Of a DNA stretch of 10,665 nucleotides, positions 1 to 7,756 are shown one piece after another. Source of the stretch: Gammaproteobacteria bacterium (GTDB lineage Bacteria > Pseudomonadota > Gammaproteobacteria > Pseudomonadales > GM7GCV1). The DNA is taken from NCBI GenBank assembly GCA_030830945.1, contig JAURLY010000182.1, positions 1 to 10,665 of the forward strand, given 5' to 3'. The translations under genes were made by a program, and so were the position numbers. Numbering within the stretch: position 1 is the first letter of the stretch; each line of letters opens with the position of its first letter. Below the pieces are notes generated by a model. That model had not been told where the DNA came from. It did no database searches and saw only the letters and a list, made by a program, of their open reading frames with translations.

Positions 1-2924
1 AACCTGTTGAAGTAGACGACGTCCCTATCTTGTTAATCGGCCTCTGGAGTGAAGACCCTGAACAATACAGTGACTTTGAATTAAGACGACTGGCTGACGA
101 AATGGCGATCTGGCTTCAGGGTATTCCACGCACTAGCGAGGTTAATGTCGTAGGTGGTCGACCGCGCAAGGTGCAGATACAGATAAGCCCAGAGAGTCTG
201 GCAGCTCGCAAAACCACTCCCATGGAAGTCATACGTGCGATCCAGAATTCAAATCAGTTGATTGACGCCGGGGACTGGACATTTAACAGCCAGTCTATCC
301 TGATGGAGTCTGGCGATGCGTTTCGCAAAGTGGAAGACCTGGAAAACACTCTGGTCAACGTGATTAATGGAACGCCTGTATTACTTAAAGATGTTGCACG
401 AATTGTCGATGGACCGGCAGATGCCGAACAATACACCTGGATAGACTTTAACTCTGGCCACCCTGCCTACAATCCCGAAAAAAATGGTTATCCGATGGTC
501 ACCCTGAGTGTGGCCAAACAAAGGGGGAGCAATGCTGTTTGGGTAGCAGATGAAGTTCATGAGCTTTTGGCAGAACTGGAAAGAGACCTGCTGCCAGCAG
601 AAATTCATACTGAAGTGATCCGTGATTACGGACAGACAGCCAACGAAAAGGTCAATAATCTTACGACCAGCCTCGCTTTTGCCATCCTCACCGTCGTTAT
701 CTTTATTGGCATTTTCCTGGGGTGGCGCGCTGCCGCAGTCGTGGGCTTGGCACTACCCATATGCTATGGAATTACACTGGCTCTGGATCTTGCATTTGGC
801 TATACCATCAACCGGGTTACTCTGTTTGCCCTGATATTGTCTTTGGGCCTTTTGGTCGATGACCCCATCACCGGGGTCGATAATATTTCCCGAAATCTGA
901 AGGAAGGCGATGGCGACTTCCGGGACAAAATTGTCCAGGCCATTGCCGAGATCCGTACTCCCTTGCTGATGTCGACAATCACTATTGCCCTAGCGTTCCT
1001 GCCACTGGCATTTATTACTGGAATGATGGGACCTTACATGGCGCCTATGGCTTTTAATGTTCCAGTAAGTGTTGTCCTCAGTACGCTGGTTGCTTTCATT
1101 GTTACCCCATGGCTGGCCTCAGTACTCATCAAACCCGGACAGGGCATGATCTCTGAAGACACCCAGGATGGTTTTTACCGAAAGGTCATGACACCTGTTT
1201 TGCAAAGCAAACGAAAAAGCAAGGTAGTTCTGTGGAGTGTTCTCATACTATTTTTGCTAACGGCAATGTTGCCTGTTTTGCGACTGGTGCCACTCAAATT
1301 GTTGCCATTTGATAACAAAAACGAAATCCAGATTGTTATCGATATGCCGCGCAGTTCAAGCCTGGAGGAAACAGCCGCCAAGGCCAGAGAGGTATCCGCA
1401 TTAGTAAGGCAACTACCTGAAATCCAGTCTGTCTCGGCGTTTGTCGGCACTGCTTCACCAATGGATTTCAATGGCATGGTGCGCCAATACTATCTTCGCC
1501 GGGAAGATTATCAGGCCGATCTCAGGATAAATCTGGTGGATAAGACCAGGCGCGAGCATCAGAGTCACGCAATTGTGCTTAGATTGCGGGAACTACTGGA
1601 ACCAGTCTACCGCGATCAGATAAAGGTAAAAGTTGTCGAAGTACCCCCGGGGCCACCCGTTCTGAGCACACTGGTGGTCGAAGTCTATGGCAGTAAAATC
1701 ACCACCTACGCTGAGCAAGAGCGCGCGGCAGAACAACTGGCAGAAAGGATGCGCAGGGAAGCCCATGTGGTTGAAGTAGATACCAGCAAACAAACACCAC
1801 AATCCAGACTTCGCTTTGTAACAGACAAAAATAAGGCGGCGCTATCCGGAATTGCCACCTCAGACATTAATACAACCCTTGCCCTTGCAAATGCTGGCCT
1901 GGACGTCGGCTATGTTCTCATTGAAGATGAAGTCCGCCCTTTACCTATTGAATTAAGGCTACCTCCGAGGGAACGACATTCAGTCAATAATTTTCAGCGG
2001 CTGTTTATCAAAGGTCAACTTGGCGCCACTCAACAAACCAGCCCCGAGGGATTAACTATTACTCCGCAGCCCCTCGTTGCCCTGGGAGAGTTGGGGCAGT
2101 TTGAAAATCAGGAGGCTGACAGGGTTATTCTGCACAAAGACCTTAGACCTGTGGTCTATGTTACTGCTGAGCTCAATGGCCGTACACCGGCAGAAGTCAT
2201 TGCCGACCTGAACGCTGACCAGATTGATCCGGAAGCAATCGGTCACGCTAATGAAGAAACCACGGCATGGGAAGATCGAAATTTCCTTAATAATGGTGCA
2301 GGTGACTATTGGTCCGTGGTTAGCAATATTGAATTAAAATGGACTGGCGAAGGTGAATGGCTAATAACCAAGGACGTTTTTCGGGATATGGGGCTGGCAT
2401 TCCTGTTTGCGCTGTCCGCTATTTTTGTTGTGCTGCGAATCCAGACCGGCTCAATTTCCATTTCACTAATTATCATGTCGGCTATTCCCTTAACCACTAT
2501 AGGCATCATGCCCGGTTTCTGGCTACTTAACAGCCTTGGTGAACGAACGGTCGCCGGAGCCCCGGATCCTGTGTTATTCACGGCAACGGCCATGATTGGC
2601 ATGATTGCACTGGCGGGCATTGTGGTCCGAAACTCACTCATTCTGGTTGAGTTCATCAATCAGTCTTGCGCACAGGGCGCTCCCCTGCGAGAAGCGCTAC
2701 TCAGTGCCGGTAGCGTTAGAATGCGCCCCATACTGCTTACCGCAGGCACTACCTTGCTGGGCAACCTGGTAATAACGCTGGACCCGGTCTTTAGCGGCCT
2801 AGCCCTTGCCATTATTTTCGGCATACTGGCATCCACCCTGTTTACGCTGGTCGTGGTACCTGTTGTATATCATCTGGTGTTCTGCACAGATGACCCACTT
2901 AAAGATGAGGCACTTTCCACATGA
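1..2924 (+). CDS. RND-family efflux permease (AcrB-like), 5' truncated by the window edge
   Basis: Inner-membrane, proton-driven RND exporter subunit. The frame is already open at base 3 and gives about 973 residues. RND permeases are usually 1,000-1,080 residues, so roughly the first 100-130 (first membrane helix and start of the porter domain) lie outside the window; the TTG at 30 is not the start. The order is porter domain, a block of hydrophobic helices (about 660-1135), a second periplasmic porter/docking region (about 1315-2380), and a final helix block (about 2385-2895). The paired aspartates of the proton relay are seen in LLVDDPITGVDN (GAT GAC at 858-863). The helix that carries Lys940 in AcrB reads GIVVRNSLILVEF, with Arg (2628-2630) at the corresponding place. 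This resembles HAE-type drug exporters more than metal exporters, but the substrate is unknown. Its stop overlaps the next gene as ATGA, so the two are probably co-translated. Confidence 0.93.
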   Translation, partial: PVEVDDVPILLIGLWSEDPEQYSDFELRRLADEMAIWLQGIPRTSEVNVVGGRPRKVQIQISPESLAARKTTPMEVIRAIQNSNQLIDAGDWTFNSQSILMESGDAFRKVEDLENTLVNVINGTPVLLKDVARIVDGPADAEQYTWIDFNSGHPAYNPEKNGYPMVTLSVAKQRGSNAVWVADEVHELLAELERDLLPAEIHTEVIRDYGQTANEKVNNLTTSLAFAILTVVIFIGIFLGWRAAAVVGLALPICYGITLALDLAFGYTINRVTLFALILSLGLLVDDPITGVDNISRNLKEGDGDFRDKIVQAIAEIRTPLLMSTITIALAFLPLAFITGMMGPYMAPMAFNVPVSVVLSTLVAFIVTPWLASVLIKPGQGMISEDTQDGFYRKVMTPVLQSKRKSKVVLWSVLILFLLTAMLPVLRLVPLKLLPFDNKNEIQIVIDMPRSSSLEETAAKAREVSALVRQLPEIQSVSAFVGTASPMDFNGMVRQYYLRREDYQADLRINLVDKTRREHQSHAIVLRLRELLEPVYRDQIKVKVVEVPPGPPVLSTLVVEVYGSKITTYAEQERAAEQLAERMRREAHVVEVDTSKQTPQSRLRFVTDKNKAALSGIATSDINTTLALANAGLDVGYVLIEDEVRPLPIELRLPPRERHSVNNFQRLFIKGQLGATQQTSPEGLTITPQPLVALGELGQFENQEADRVILHKDLRPVVYVTAELNGRTPAEVIADLNADQIDPEAIGHANEETTAWEDRNFLNNGAGDYWSVVSNIELKWTGEGEWLITKDVFRDMGLAFLFALSAIFVVLRIQTGSISISLIIMSAIPLTTIGIMPGFWLLNSLGERTVAGAPDPVLFTATAMIGMIALAGIVVRNSLILVEFINQSCAQGAPLREALLSAGSVRMRPILLTAGTTLLGNLVITLDPVFSGLALAIIFGILASTLFTLVVVPVVYHLVFCTDDPLKDEALST

Positions 2925-4021
2925 GCAACCATCTGTCTGAAAAACAGGTCATCTCAATAAAAAAATGGCTTCTACCTGTAATCGCCGTCATTGGTCTGGT
3001 AGTGGTTATCGCCTGGATGGCCGGCATCTTTAGTAACAAGATTGAACCCGGGCTGGATTCAGATACTCCCAGGGAGTTGGCAAATGCTATTTCCGTGGAC
3101 ATCGAGCGGGTGCAAAACTATGAGCCGGTTCCCGCCTCTATTGCAGCCAGACAAACAACTGTTATCTCGTCGAGAGTTCTGGCGCGAATTACGGATATTC
3201 TTGTAAACGCGGGTGACAAAGTTTCTCATGGTGATCTCCTGGTGACGCTGGAAAACAATGATTTTCAGGCTCAGGTTCAACAGGCACGCGCCCGGGTAAA
3301 TGCTTTGGACGCCAGGCTAACTGAGGCACAAACCGACTTGAATCGAAGCAGGCAATTGCGGGAAAGCGGCGTATTGTCCCAATCTGATCTGGATCGAGCT
3401 CGCGCAAACCACGATAGCCTAGTCGCAGAAATAGAAGCAGCGAGGCAGGCCCTGGATCAATCAGAAACCTTGCTTGGCTATACCCGTATCCAGTCACCCA
3501 TCGACGGCCTCGTTGTCGACCGCTTTTCCGAACCGGGAGATACAGTTTCTCCCGGTGTACAGATATTGACTCTCTACAACCCCACAACTCTTCGGGTTGA
3601 GGCACAGGTTAGGGAATCCCTGTCACTGTCCCTGGCTCAAGGACAGTCCCTGCAAGTTGAAATCCCGTCACTGAATAAAACTCTCAACGCCGTAATTGAA
3701 GAAAGAGTCCCTGCAGCGGATCCCGGTTCACGGAGTTTTCTTGTCAAGGCCAGGCTGGAACAAACGCCGGGACTTCAACCAGGAATGTATGCACGATTAA
3801 TGATTCCATCCAGTATTGAGGAGCAAATACTGGTACCGGCTGACCGAATCGGCCAAGTCGGACAGATGCAAATTGCATGGGTAGCAAGCCCACAAGGGAA
3901 CATCGAAAGGCGCTTTGTTCGCACAGGCACCTTGTATCCAGACGGCCGCATCCAGATCACATCGGGACTTGATTCGAATGACCTAATTTTGCCAATCCCT
4001 GAGTATGTTGCTGCGCCCTGA
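2921..4021 (+). CDS. RND efflux periplasmic adaptor (HlyD/AcrA-type membrane-fusion protein)
   Basis: Periplasmic adaptor of 366 residues that should bridge the preceding RND permease to a TolC-like outer-membrane channel. An N-terminal membrane anchor is visible at about residues 16-36 with no lipobox cysteine, so it is likely anchored by a helix rather than by lipid. The two lipoyl half-motifs lie at about 82-112 (NAGDKVSHGDLLVTLE) and 186-218 (SPIDGLVVDRFSEPGDTV). Between them is a Gln/Ala/Leu-rich alpha-hairpin (113-183), followed by a beta-barrel (about 225-298) and a membrane-proximal domain with LVPADRI at about 304-310. The ATG at 2921 is supported by GAGG at 2907-2910, ten bases upstream, and by the ATGA overlap with the permease stop. 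The order permease then adaptor is the reverse of acrAB-type operons. No outer-membrane channel gene is visible here. Confidence 0.93.
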   Translation: MSNHLSEKQVISIKKWLLPVIAVIGLVVVIAWMAGIFSNKIEPGLDSDTPRELANAISVDIERVQNYEPVPASIAARQTTVISSRVLARITDILVNAGDKVSHGDLLVTLENNDFQAQVQQARARVNALDARLTEAQTDLNRSRQLRESGVLSQSDLDRARANHDSLVAEIEAARQALDQSETLLGYTRIQSPIDGLVVDRFSEPGDTVSPGVQILTLYNPTTLRVEAQVRESLSLSLAQGQSLQVEIPSLNKTLNAVIEERVPAADPGSRSFLVKARLEQTPGLQPGMYARLMIPSSIEEQILVPADRIGQVGQMQIAWVASPQGNIERRFVRTGTLYPDGRIQITSGLDSNDLILPIPEYVAAP

Positions 4022-4551
4022 TGACCATTAGTAAATTAGTACTTTCACAAGCGCAAAAGCAGGAAATTAGGGACAAAACCTCCGCCTGGGTGAGTAAGGC
4101 CGAGCATATCTGGCAAAAATCATTTACTGAAATCCCGGTATATTTTGATTTACGAGGCAAGACCTCAGGCATTTATGTTGTTCGAGGTCACTGGACACAC
4201 CAAGAGCAAAAGATTCGTTATAACCCGGCGATATTTGCCCGGCATTTTGAAGAAAGCTGCGCAACAACGATCCCTCACGAAGTCGCGCACCATATCTGCT
4301 ACGAACTTCATGGAAAGAAAGCCAAGCCCCATGGAAAGGAATGGCGCGAAATCATGCTAGCCTTTGGGGTTCCTGCTGAAGCGACCAGTAAATTAGACCT
4401 GAGTGAGATTCCTCAAAAGAAACTGAAGCGATTCGAGTATATCTGCGATTGCGGATCTCACCAGCTCTCCAGTATTCGACACAACCGCATTCAACGCGGT
4501 CAAAGCCGCTATGCTTGCCCCAAATGCAGCGCCACGCTCACGAGAGCCTAG
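4021..4551 (+). CDS. sprT: SprT-family zinc metalloprotease-like protein
   Basis: A 176-residue cytoplasmic protein, close to the length of E. coli SprT (about 165). It has the SprT/Spartan zinc site HEVAH at residues 86-90 with a probable third ligand in KPHGKEW (His104). A C-terminal zinc ribbon carries CDC (142, 144) and CPKC (166, 169), with the family-like SSIRHNRIQRG between them. Eukaryotic Spartan cleaves DNA-protein crosslinks; the role of bacterial SprT is poorly defined, so protease activity is inferred from the motif only. The start codon shares one base with the adaptor stop (TGATG) and no clear ribosome-binding site precedes it, which suggests translational coupling to the efflux genes. 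Its stop lies inside a CTAG that also encodes the stop of the opposing halogenase gene, so there is no room for a terminator between the two. Confidence 0.92.
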   Translation: MTISKLVLSQAQKQEIRDKTSAWVSKAEHIWQKSFTEIPVYFDLRGKTSGIYVVRGHWTHQEQKIRYNPAIFARHFEESCATTIPHEVAHHICYELHGKKAKPHGKEWREIMLAFGVPAEATSKLDLSEIPQKKLKRFEYICDCGSHQLSSIRHNRIQRGQSRYACPKCSATLTRA

Positions 4552-6042
4552 CCATCAGGTTTGGCGGGGCAGTACCGGTTAATAAAGTTTTGGTGTGTTG
4601 GCAAATTAGCTGCTTGCTGTTCGATACTTATTCTGAGCTTATCCAGCATTTGTTCAAGTTCATCCATGCTCGCTGTATCTGCAAATGGATGGTAGTCCTC
4701 AGGCATAACTCCTTGTCCCAACATAACCTGATACCAGCTTTGAGGAGTAAACAGTACATCGGGATCGTTAAACACTTTTCCTGTTGTTTTAAATATCTCG
4801 ATTTTGTTTCTGAGCGACTCTGGAATATCCATTTCGCGACACTGTATCCAAAAATCTTCGTCACGCTGATTTAGATGGTAATGGAGAATGATGAAGTCCC
4901 TGACGTTATAAAACTCCCGTTTAAACTCACTGTTGTATTGGTTCACTTCGACAGGCTGCACCCCGCGATGAGGGAACTTATCTAGAAGTTTAAATACTGC
5001 CCTTTGAATAAAATGAATGCTGGTAGATTCCAGTGGTTCGATAAAACCTCCCGCCAAACCAACGGCAACGCAATTAGCTTTCCACTGTTCTTTGCGCATT
5101 CCTGTTCGGAACGGGATCAGGCGAGGTTCGCCAATCGGCTCACCCTGTAGGTTTTTCATCAAGATATCCTTCGCCTGATCATCTGTCAGATACTTACTGC
5201 TATAAACCAGACCGTTACCCGTTCTGTGCTGCAGCGGAATACGCCATTGCCATCCAGCAATCTCAGCAGTTGAAACGGTATAAGGGGGGGGGATCACCCT
5301 GATTTTTCGATTGCACAGCCAATGCTCTATCGCAGGGGAGCCATTCGCCCCAATCCTCAAATTCTGCGCCAAGGGTTTCGCCTAATAGAAGTGAACGCAT
5401 ACCCGAGCAGTCAATGAAAAAATCCCCAGTTATCTCTTCACCATCAGACAACTTCACAGACTTTATAAAGCCGGTCTTTTTATCCTGCTGTACTTGGTCA
5501 ATTTTCCCTTCAATGCGCAATACCCCTCTTTGTTCAGAGTAACTACGCAAAAACTTTGCATACAAGCCTGCGTCAAAGTGATAGGCATAACCCAGGTTTC
5601 CCAAACCCTTTCTTTTATCTTTTGGGATTTTGGCAAACTTGTTGTTTTTCGCTGCCTGGTAATTCAGGGAATAGTCCCAAAGATCACGGCTGTTTTCTCC
5701 ATCCAGACTGCGTCTCCACAGACTGACAAAATCGCAAAACTCGACATCCTTGCCGACCCTGCCAAATGTGTGCATATAGCGCTCGCCGATGCGTGTCCAA
5801 TTGACAAAATCAATTCCCAATTTAAAACTTCCTTGTGTTGCGGCAACGAATTTGGCTTCATTCAAACCAAGTACACGATTCAGTTTTTGTAGCGCTGGTA
5901 TAGTGGCTTCCCCGACGCCAACCGTTCCAATTTCCTCAGATTCAACTAGCTTTATATTTAGTGTCCGGCCCAGGACTTTCACCAATAAAGCTGCGGTTAT
6001 CCAGCCTGCTGTACCACCACCAACGATGACGACTTGCTCAAT
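4548..6042 (-). pseudogene. Flavin-dependent tryptophan halogenase family gene, frameshifted in a C9 run and lacking a normal start
   Basis: Enzymes of this family use FADH2, O2 and halide to halogenate tryptophan or other indoles. Joining the two reading frames at 5284-5292 gives about 497 residues, near family length (500-540). The dinucleotide-binding motif VGGGTAGW lies at 6024-6001. The likely catalytic lysine is in GSFKLGIDFVNW (about residue 74; Lys79 in PrnA). GWQWRIP, the family signature, is at about 263-269. EPLESTSIHF carries the likely catalytic glutamate (about 338; Glu346 in PrnA). As written, translation runs through PPP into LYRFNC and a TGA at 5265-5263, losing everything from the signature onward. 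Removing one C joins QGDPPP to YTVSTAEIAGWQWRIP in frame. At the 5' end, an in-frame TAA at 6060-6058 precedes the FAD motif with no ATG, GTG or TTG between; 6042 is an ATT codon placed as a nominal boundary, and the first TTG (5985) would delete the FAD motif. It may be a recent pseudogene, a phase-variable gene, or an intact gene with homopolymer sequencing errors. The substrate is unknown. Confidence 0.88.
5284..5292 (-). other. Frameshift site: nine-base G/C homopolymer inside the halogenase gene
   Basis: The plus strand has nine consecutive G (nine C in the coding sense). The family-like upstream frame reads GAT CCC CCC CCC TTA and stops 17 bases later. The family-like downstream frame needs CCT TAT ACC, which eight C would give. 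A one-base expansion therefore explains the break exactly, and protein similarity to the family is continuous on both sides with nothing missing. Confidence 0.85.
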
Positions 6043-6153
6043 TTTATTTTTTTTCTTTTACTTCTAATAACTTTAGTATGTTGTTCGGCAAAAAAGAATT
6101 TCGCATCGAGTATAAGAACTTTTTCAGGCGGAACCAGTATTAATCCCACTTGT

Positions 6154-6166
6154 AATGAATTTCATT
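6154..6166. promoter_or_regulatory. Perfect odd-centred palindrome AATGAA-T-TTCATT in the divergent intergenic region
   Basis: Six-base arms pair perfectly around a single T. The site lies six bases upstream of the predicted -35 of ybeZ and also upstream of the divergent halogenase gene, so it is placed where an operator for either gene could sit. It matches no regulator consensus that I recognise. AT-rich palindromes of this size also arise by chance, so function is inference only. Confidence 0.35.
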
Positions 6167-6171
6167 CGGTC

Positions 6172-6200
6172 TTGGCAGCAATGCGATCAATAGTTATCCT
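6172..6200 (+). promoter_or_regulatory. Predicted sigma70-type promoter for the ybeZ-ybeY-corC-lnt cluster
   Basis: TTGGCA at 6172-6177 (five of six to TTGACA), a 17-base spacer, then TATCCT at 6195-6200 (four of six to TATAAT). Transcription would begin near 6207, leaving a leader of about 36 bases before the TTG start of ybeZ. It is the best promoter I can see in the ~200 bases between the divergent genes. The homologous E. coli genes are known to be heat-inducible, but I see no well-spaced sigma32 pair here. Confidence 0.5.
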
Positions 6201-6218
6201 GTCTAACCCATAAATGAC

Positions 6219-6231
6219 GTGCTCGGAGCAC
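6219..6231 (+). promoter_or_regulatory. Perfect GC-rich palindrome GTGCTC-G-GAGCAC in the ybeZ leader
   Basis: Six-base arms pair perfectly around one G, 11 bases before the ybeZ start and just inside the predicted transcript. Its right half includes GGAG (6225-6228), the only Shine-Dalgarno-like string near the start, although its 14-base distance is long. It could be a protein operator; the one-base centre makes an RNA hairpin of all six pairs impossible. Function is unproven. Confidence 0.35.
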
Positions 6232-6242
6232 CCATAATCTAA

Positions 6243-7268
6243 TTGGACAATACGGCAGTTTTCGAGGTCTCACTCGAACCCAATGATGCCCGCCGCCTTG
6301 CCAGTCTCTGCGGGCAATTTGACCAACACCTCAGACTCATTGAACAGCGCCTGGATGTGCATATACGCAATCGTGGCAATCAGTTTTCTATTGAAGGGGA
6401 AACGGATATAGCCAGAGTCGCTATGCGTGTTGTTGAAGATTTGTATGACCAGACTCGTCGCAAGTCGGATCTTACGGCGGACGAAGTGCATTTGCGCCTG
6501 CAATCTTCACAGGTAGAGGAATCTGCTGCCAACGACAGCAGTCCACACAGCGCTGTCAGTATTCGAACCAAAAAGGAAACCATTAAGCCCCGCGGCCTAA
6601 ACCAGATCGAGTATGTTCGACGAGTCCGCGAGCACGACATTAACTTTGGCATTGGCCCTGCCGGTACCGGCAAAACCTATCTGGCAGTGGCTTGCGCCGT
6701 GGAAGCCTTGATAAAGGATCGAGTCGAACGCATATTATTGGTAAGACCTGCGGTAGAGGCTGGGGAGAAACTGGGATTCCTGCCGGGAGATTTGTCCCAG
6801 AAAGTCGACCCTTATTTGCGCCCCCTTTACGACGCACTCTACGAAATGCTCGGTTTTGAGACGGTTAGCAAACTGATAGAACGCAATATCATTGAAGTAG
6901 CTCCCCTCGCCTATATGCGAGGAAGAACACTTAACCACGCGTTTGTCATACTCGACGAGAGCCAGAATACTACCCGCGAACAAATGAAGATGTTTTTAAC
7001 CCGTATTGGCTTTGGGTCTACCGCAGTGATTACTGGCGATGCCACTCAAATTGACCTGCCGGGTAATGTTCGTTCGGGATTAATGCATGCCCGTGAAGTA
7101 CTTGCCAAGGTAGAAGGCATCAGTTTTACCAACTTCAGTTCCAAGGACGTTGTTCGTCACCCCATCGTTCAGCGAATCGTGGAAGCTTACGAGTCCGCCG
7201 AGGGCGGCCCCCAGCATGCTACCGAGGATAAGCCTAAAAAATCCTCCACCGACAAAAAAAACGATTAG
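6243..7268 (+). CDS. ybeZ: PhoH-like ATPase YbeZ
   Basis: A cytoplasmic PhoH-family P-loop NTPase of 341 residues, normal for the family. It is thought to work with YbeY in RNA and ribosome quality control, though its exact reaction is unsettled. The N-terminal region (residues about 1-75, with SLCGQFDQHLRLIEQRL) is the KH-like segment found in YbeZ homologues. The Walker A motif is GPAGTGKT at 138-145 and Walker B is VILDESQN at 235-242, followed by TGDATQIDLP at about 264-273, all typical of PhoH. The C-terminal tail after about 318 is charged and low in complexity. The start is TTG: a TAA lies directly before it and the next in-frame ATG (6424) would remove the conserved N-terminus. It begins the four-gene cluster; ybeY starts one base after its stop. 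In many relatives miaB lies upstream, but here the neighbour is the divergent halogenase. Confidence 0.95.
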   Translation: MDNTAVFEVSLEPNDARRLASLCGQFDQHLRLIEQRLDVHIRNRGNQFSIEGETDIARVAMRVVEDLYDQTRRKSDLTADEVHLRLQSSQVEESAANDSSPHSAVSIRTKKETIKPRGLNQIEYVRRVREHDINFGIGPAGTGKTYLAVACAVEALIKDRVERILLVRPAVEAGEKLGFLPGDLSQKVDPYLRPLYDALYEMLGFETVSKLIERNIIEVAPLAYMRGRTLNHAFVILDESQNTTREQMKMFLTRIGFGSTAVITGDATQIDLPGNVRSGLMHAREVLAKVEGISFTNFSSKDVVRHPIVQRIVEAYESAEGGPQHATEDKPKKSSTDKKND

Positions 7269-7269
7269 C

Positions 7270-7725
7270 GTGAGTATTATTTTGGACTTTGAAAATGCCA
7301 CGTCCCATTCGACGCCGGACGTCGAAACATTTGAGCAATGGGTGAATGCAGCACTCAGCGAACGTTATGACCATGCGGAACTCAGCATGCGTATCGTTGA
7401 CGAAGAGGAAATGAAAGATCTGAATAACCAATTCCGTGAACAGGACAAGCCCACCAACGTGCTTTCCTTTCCTGCAGAATTGCCAGAAGGTCTAGACATC
7501 CCTCTGCTTGGCGACATTGCTATTTGTGCCCCGATAGTTGAGCGTGAAGCCGGTGAGCAGAATAAGCCGATCACATCACATTATGCACATATGGCCGTGC
7601 ACGGATCCTTGCATCTTGCAGGGTATGACCATATAGATGACCAGGAAGCTGAAGAAATGGAAGCCCTCGAAATCACCATTCTCAGGCAGCTTGGATTTGA
7701 AAACCCATACGAGAGAGATCAATAA
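7270..7725 (+). CDS. ybeY: Endoribonuclease YbeY (rRNA maturation factor)
   Basis: A 151-residue zinc-dependent single-strand endoribonuclease family member, involved in 16S rRNA 3'-end processing and 70S ribosome quality control in E. coli. The zinc signature HGSLHLAGYDH gives His111, His115 and His121. The conserved stretch LNNQFREQDKPTNVLSFP (51-68) contains the family arginine (Arg56). The start is assigned to GTG at 7270, one base after the ybeZ stop, because the protein then begins with the family-like VSIILDFEN. A longer open frame runs back to ATG 7150 but that part lies inside ybeZ and has no family character. No Shine-Dalgarno sequence is evident, so translation is probably coupled to ybeZ. 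Confidence 0.95.
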   Translation: MSIILDFENATSHSTPDVETFEQWVNAALSERYDHAELSMRIVDEEEMKDLNNQFREQDKPTNVLSFPAELPEGLDIPLLGDIAICAPIVEREAGEQNKPITSHYAHMAVHGSLHLAGYDHIDDQEAEEMEALEITILRQLGFENPYERDQ

Positions 7726-7756
7726 ATCGCTGCGGAAGAGCAGCAATAAATACATC

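Noticed and set aside
30..32. TTG at 30 as the start of the RND permease
   Set aside because: The frame is open through base 3 with family-like residues (VEVDDVPILLIGLWS), so the gene continues upstream of the window.
4145..4874. Plus-strand open frames around the sprT-halogenase junction (4145-4360, 4449-4874)
   Set aside because: They overlap well-supported genes in other frames and have no recognisable domain.
5494..5892. Plus-strand 132-codon open frame inside the halogenase
   Set aside because: It is antisense to clear family sequence and its translation shows no recognisable domain.
5263..5985. The two halogenase frames as two separate genes
   Set aside because: Each is only half of one family protein, the similarity is continuous, and a single C removal fuses them. 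The downstream frame has no sensible start of its own.
6207..6238. CCCATAAAT (6207) and CATAAT (6233) as sigma32 or sigma70 -10 elements for ybeZ
   Set aside because: No matching -35 lies at a normal distance upstream of either, and the second would start transcription at or inside the start codon.
7150..7269. ATG 7150 as the ybeY start
   Set aside because: It would overlap ybeZ by about 120 bases and adds residues with no YbeY character; GTG 7270 restores the family N-terminus.
7637..7756. ATG 7637 as the corC start
   Set aside because: The added 40 residues are out-of-frame ybeY sequence; ATG 7757 fits the CorC family N-terminus.
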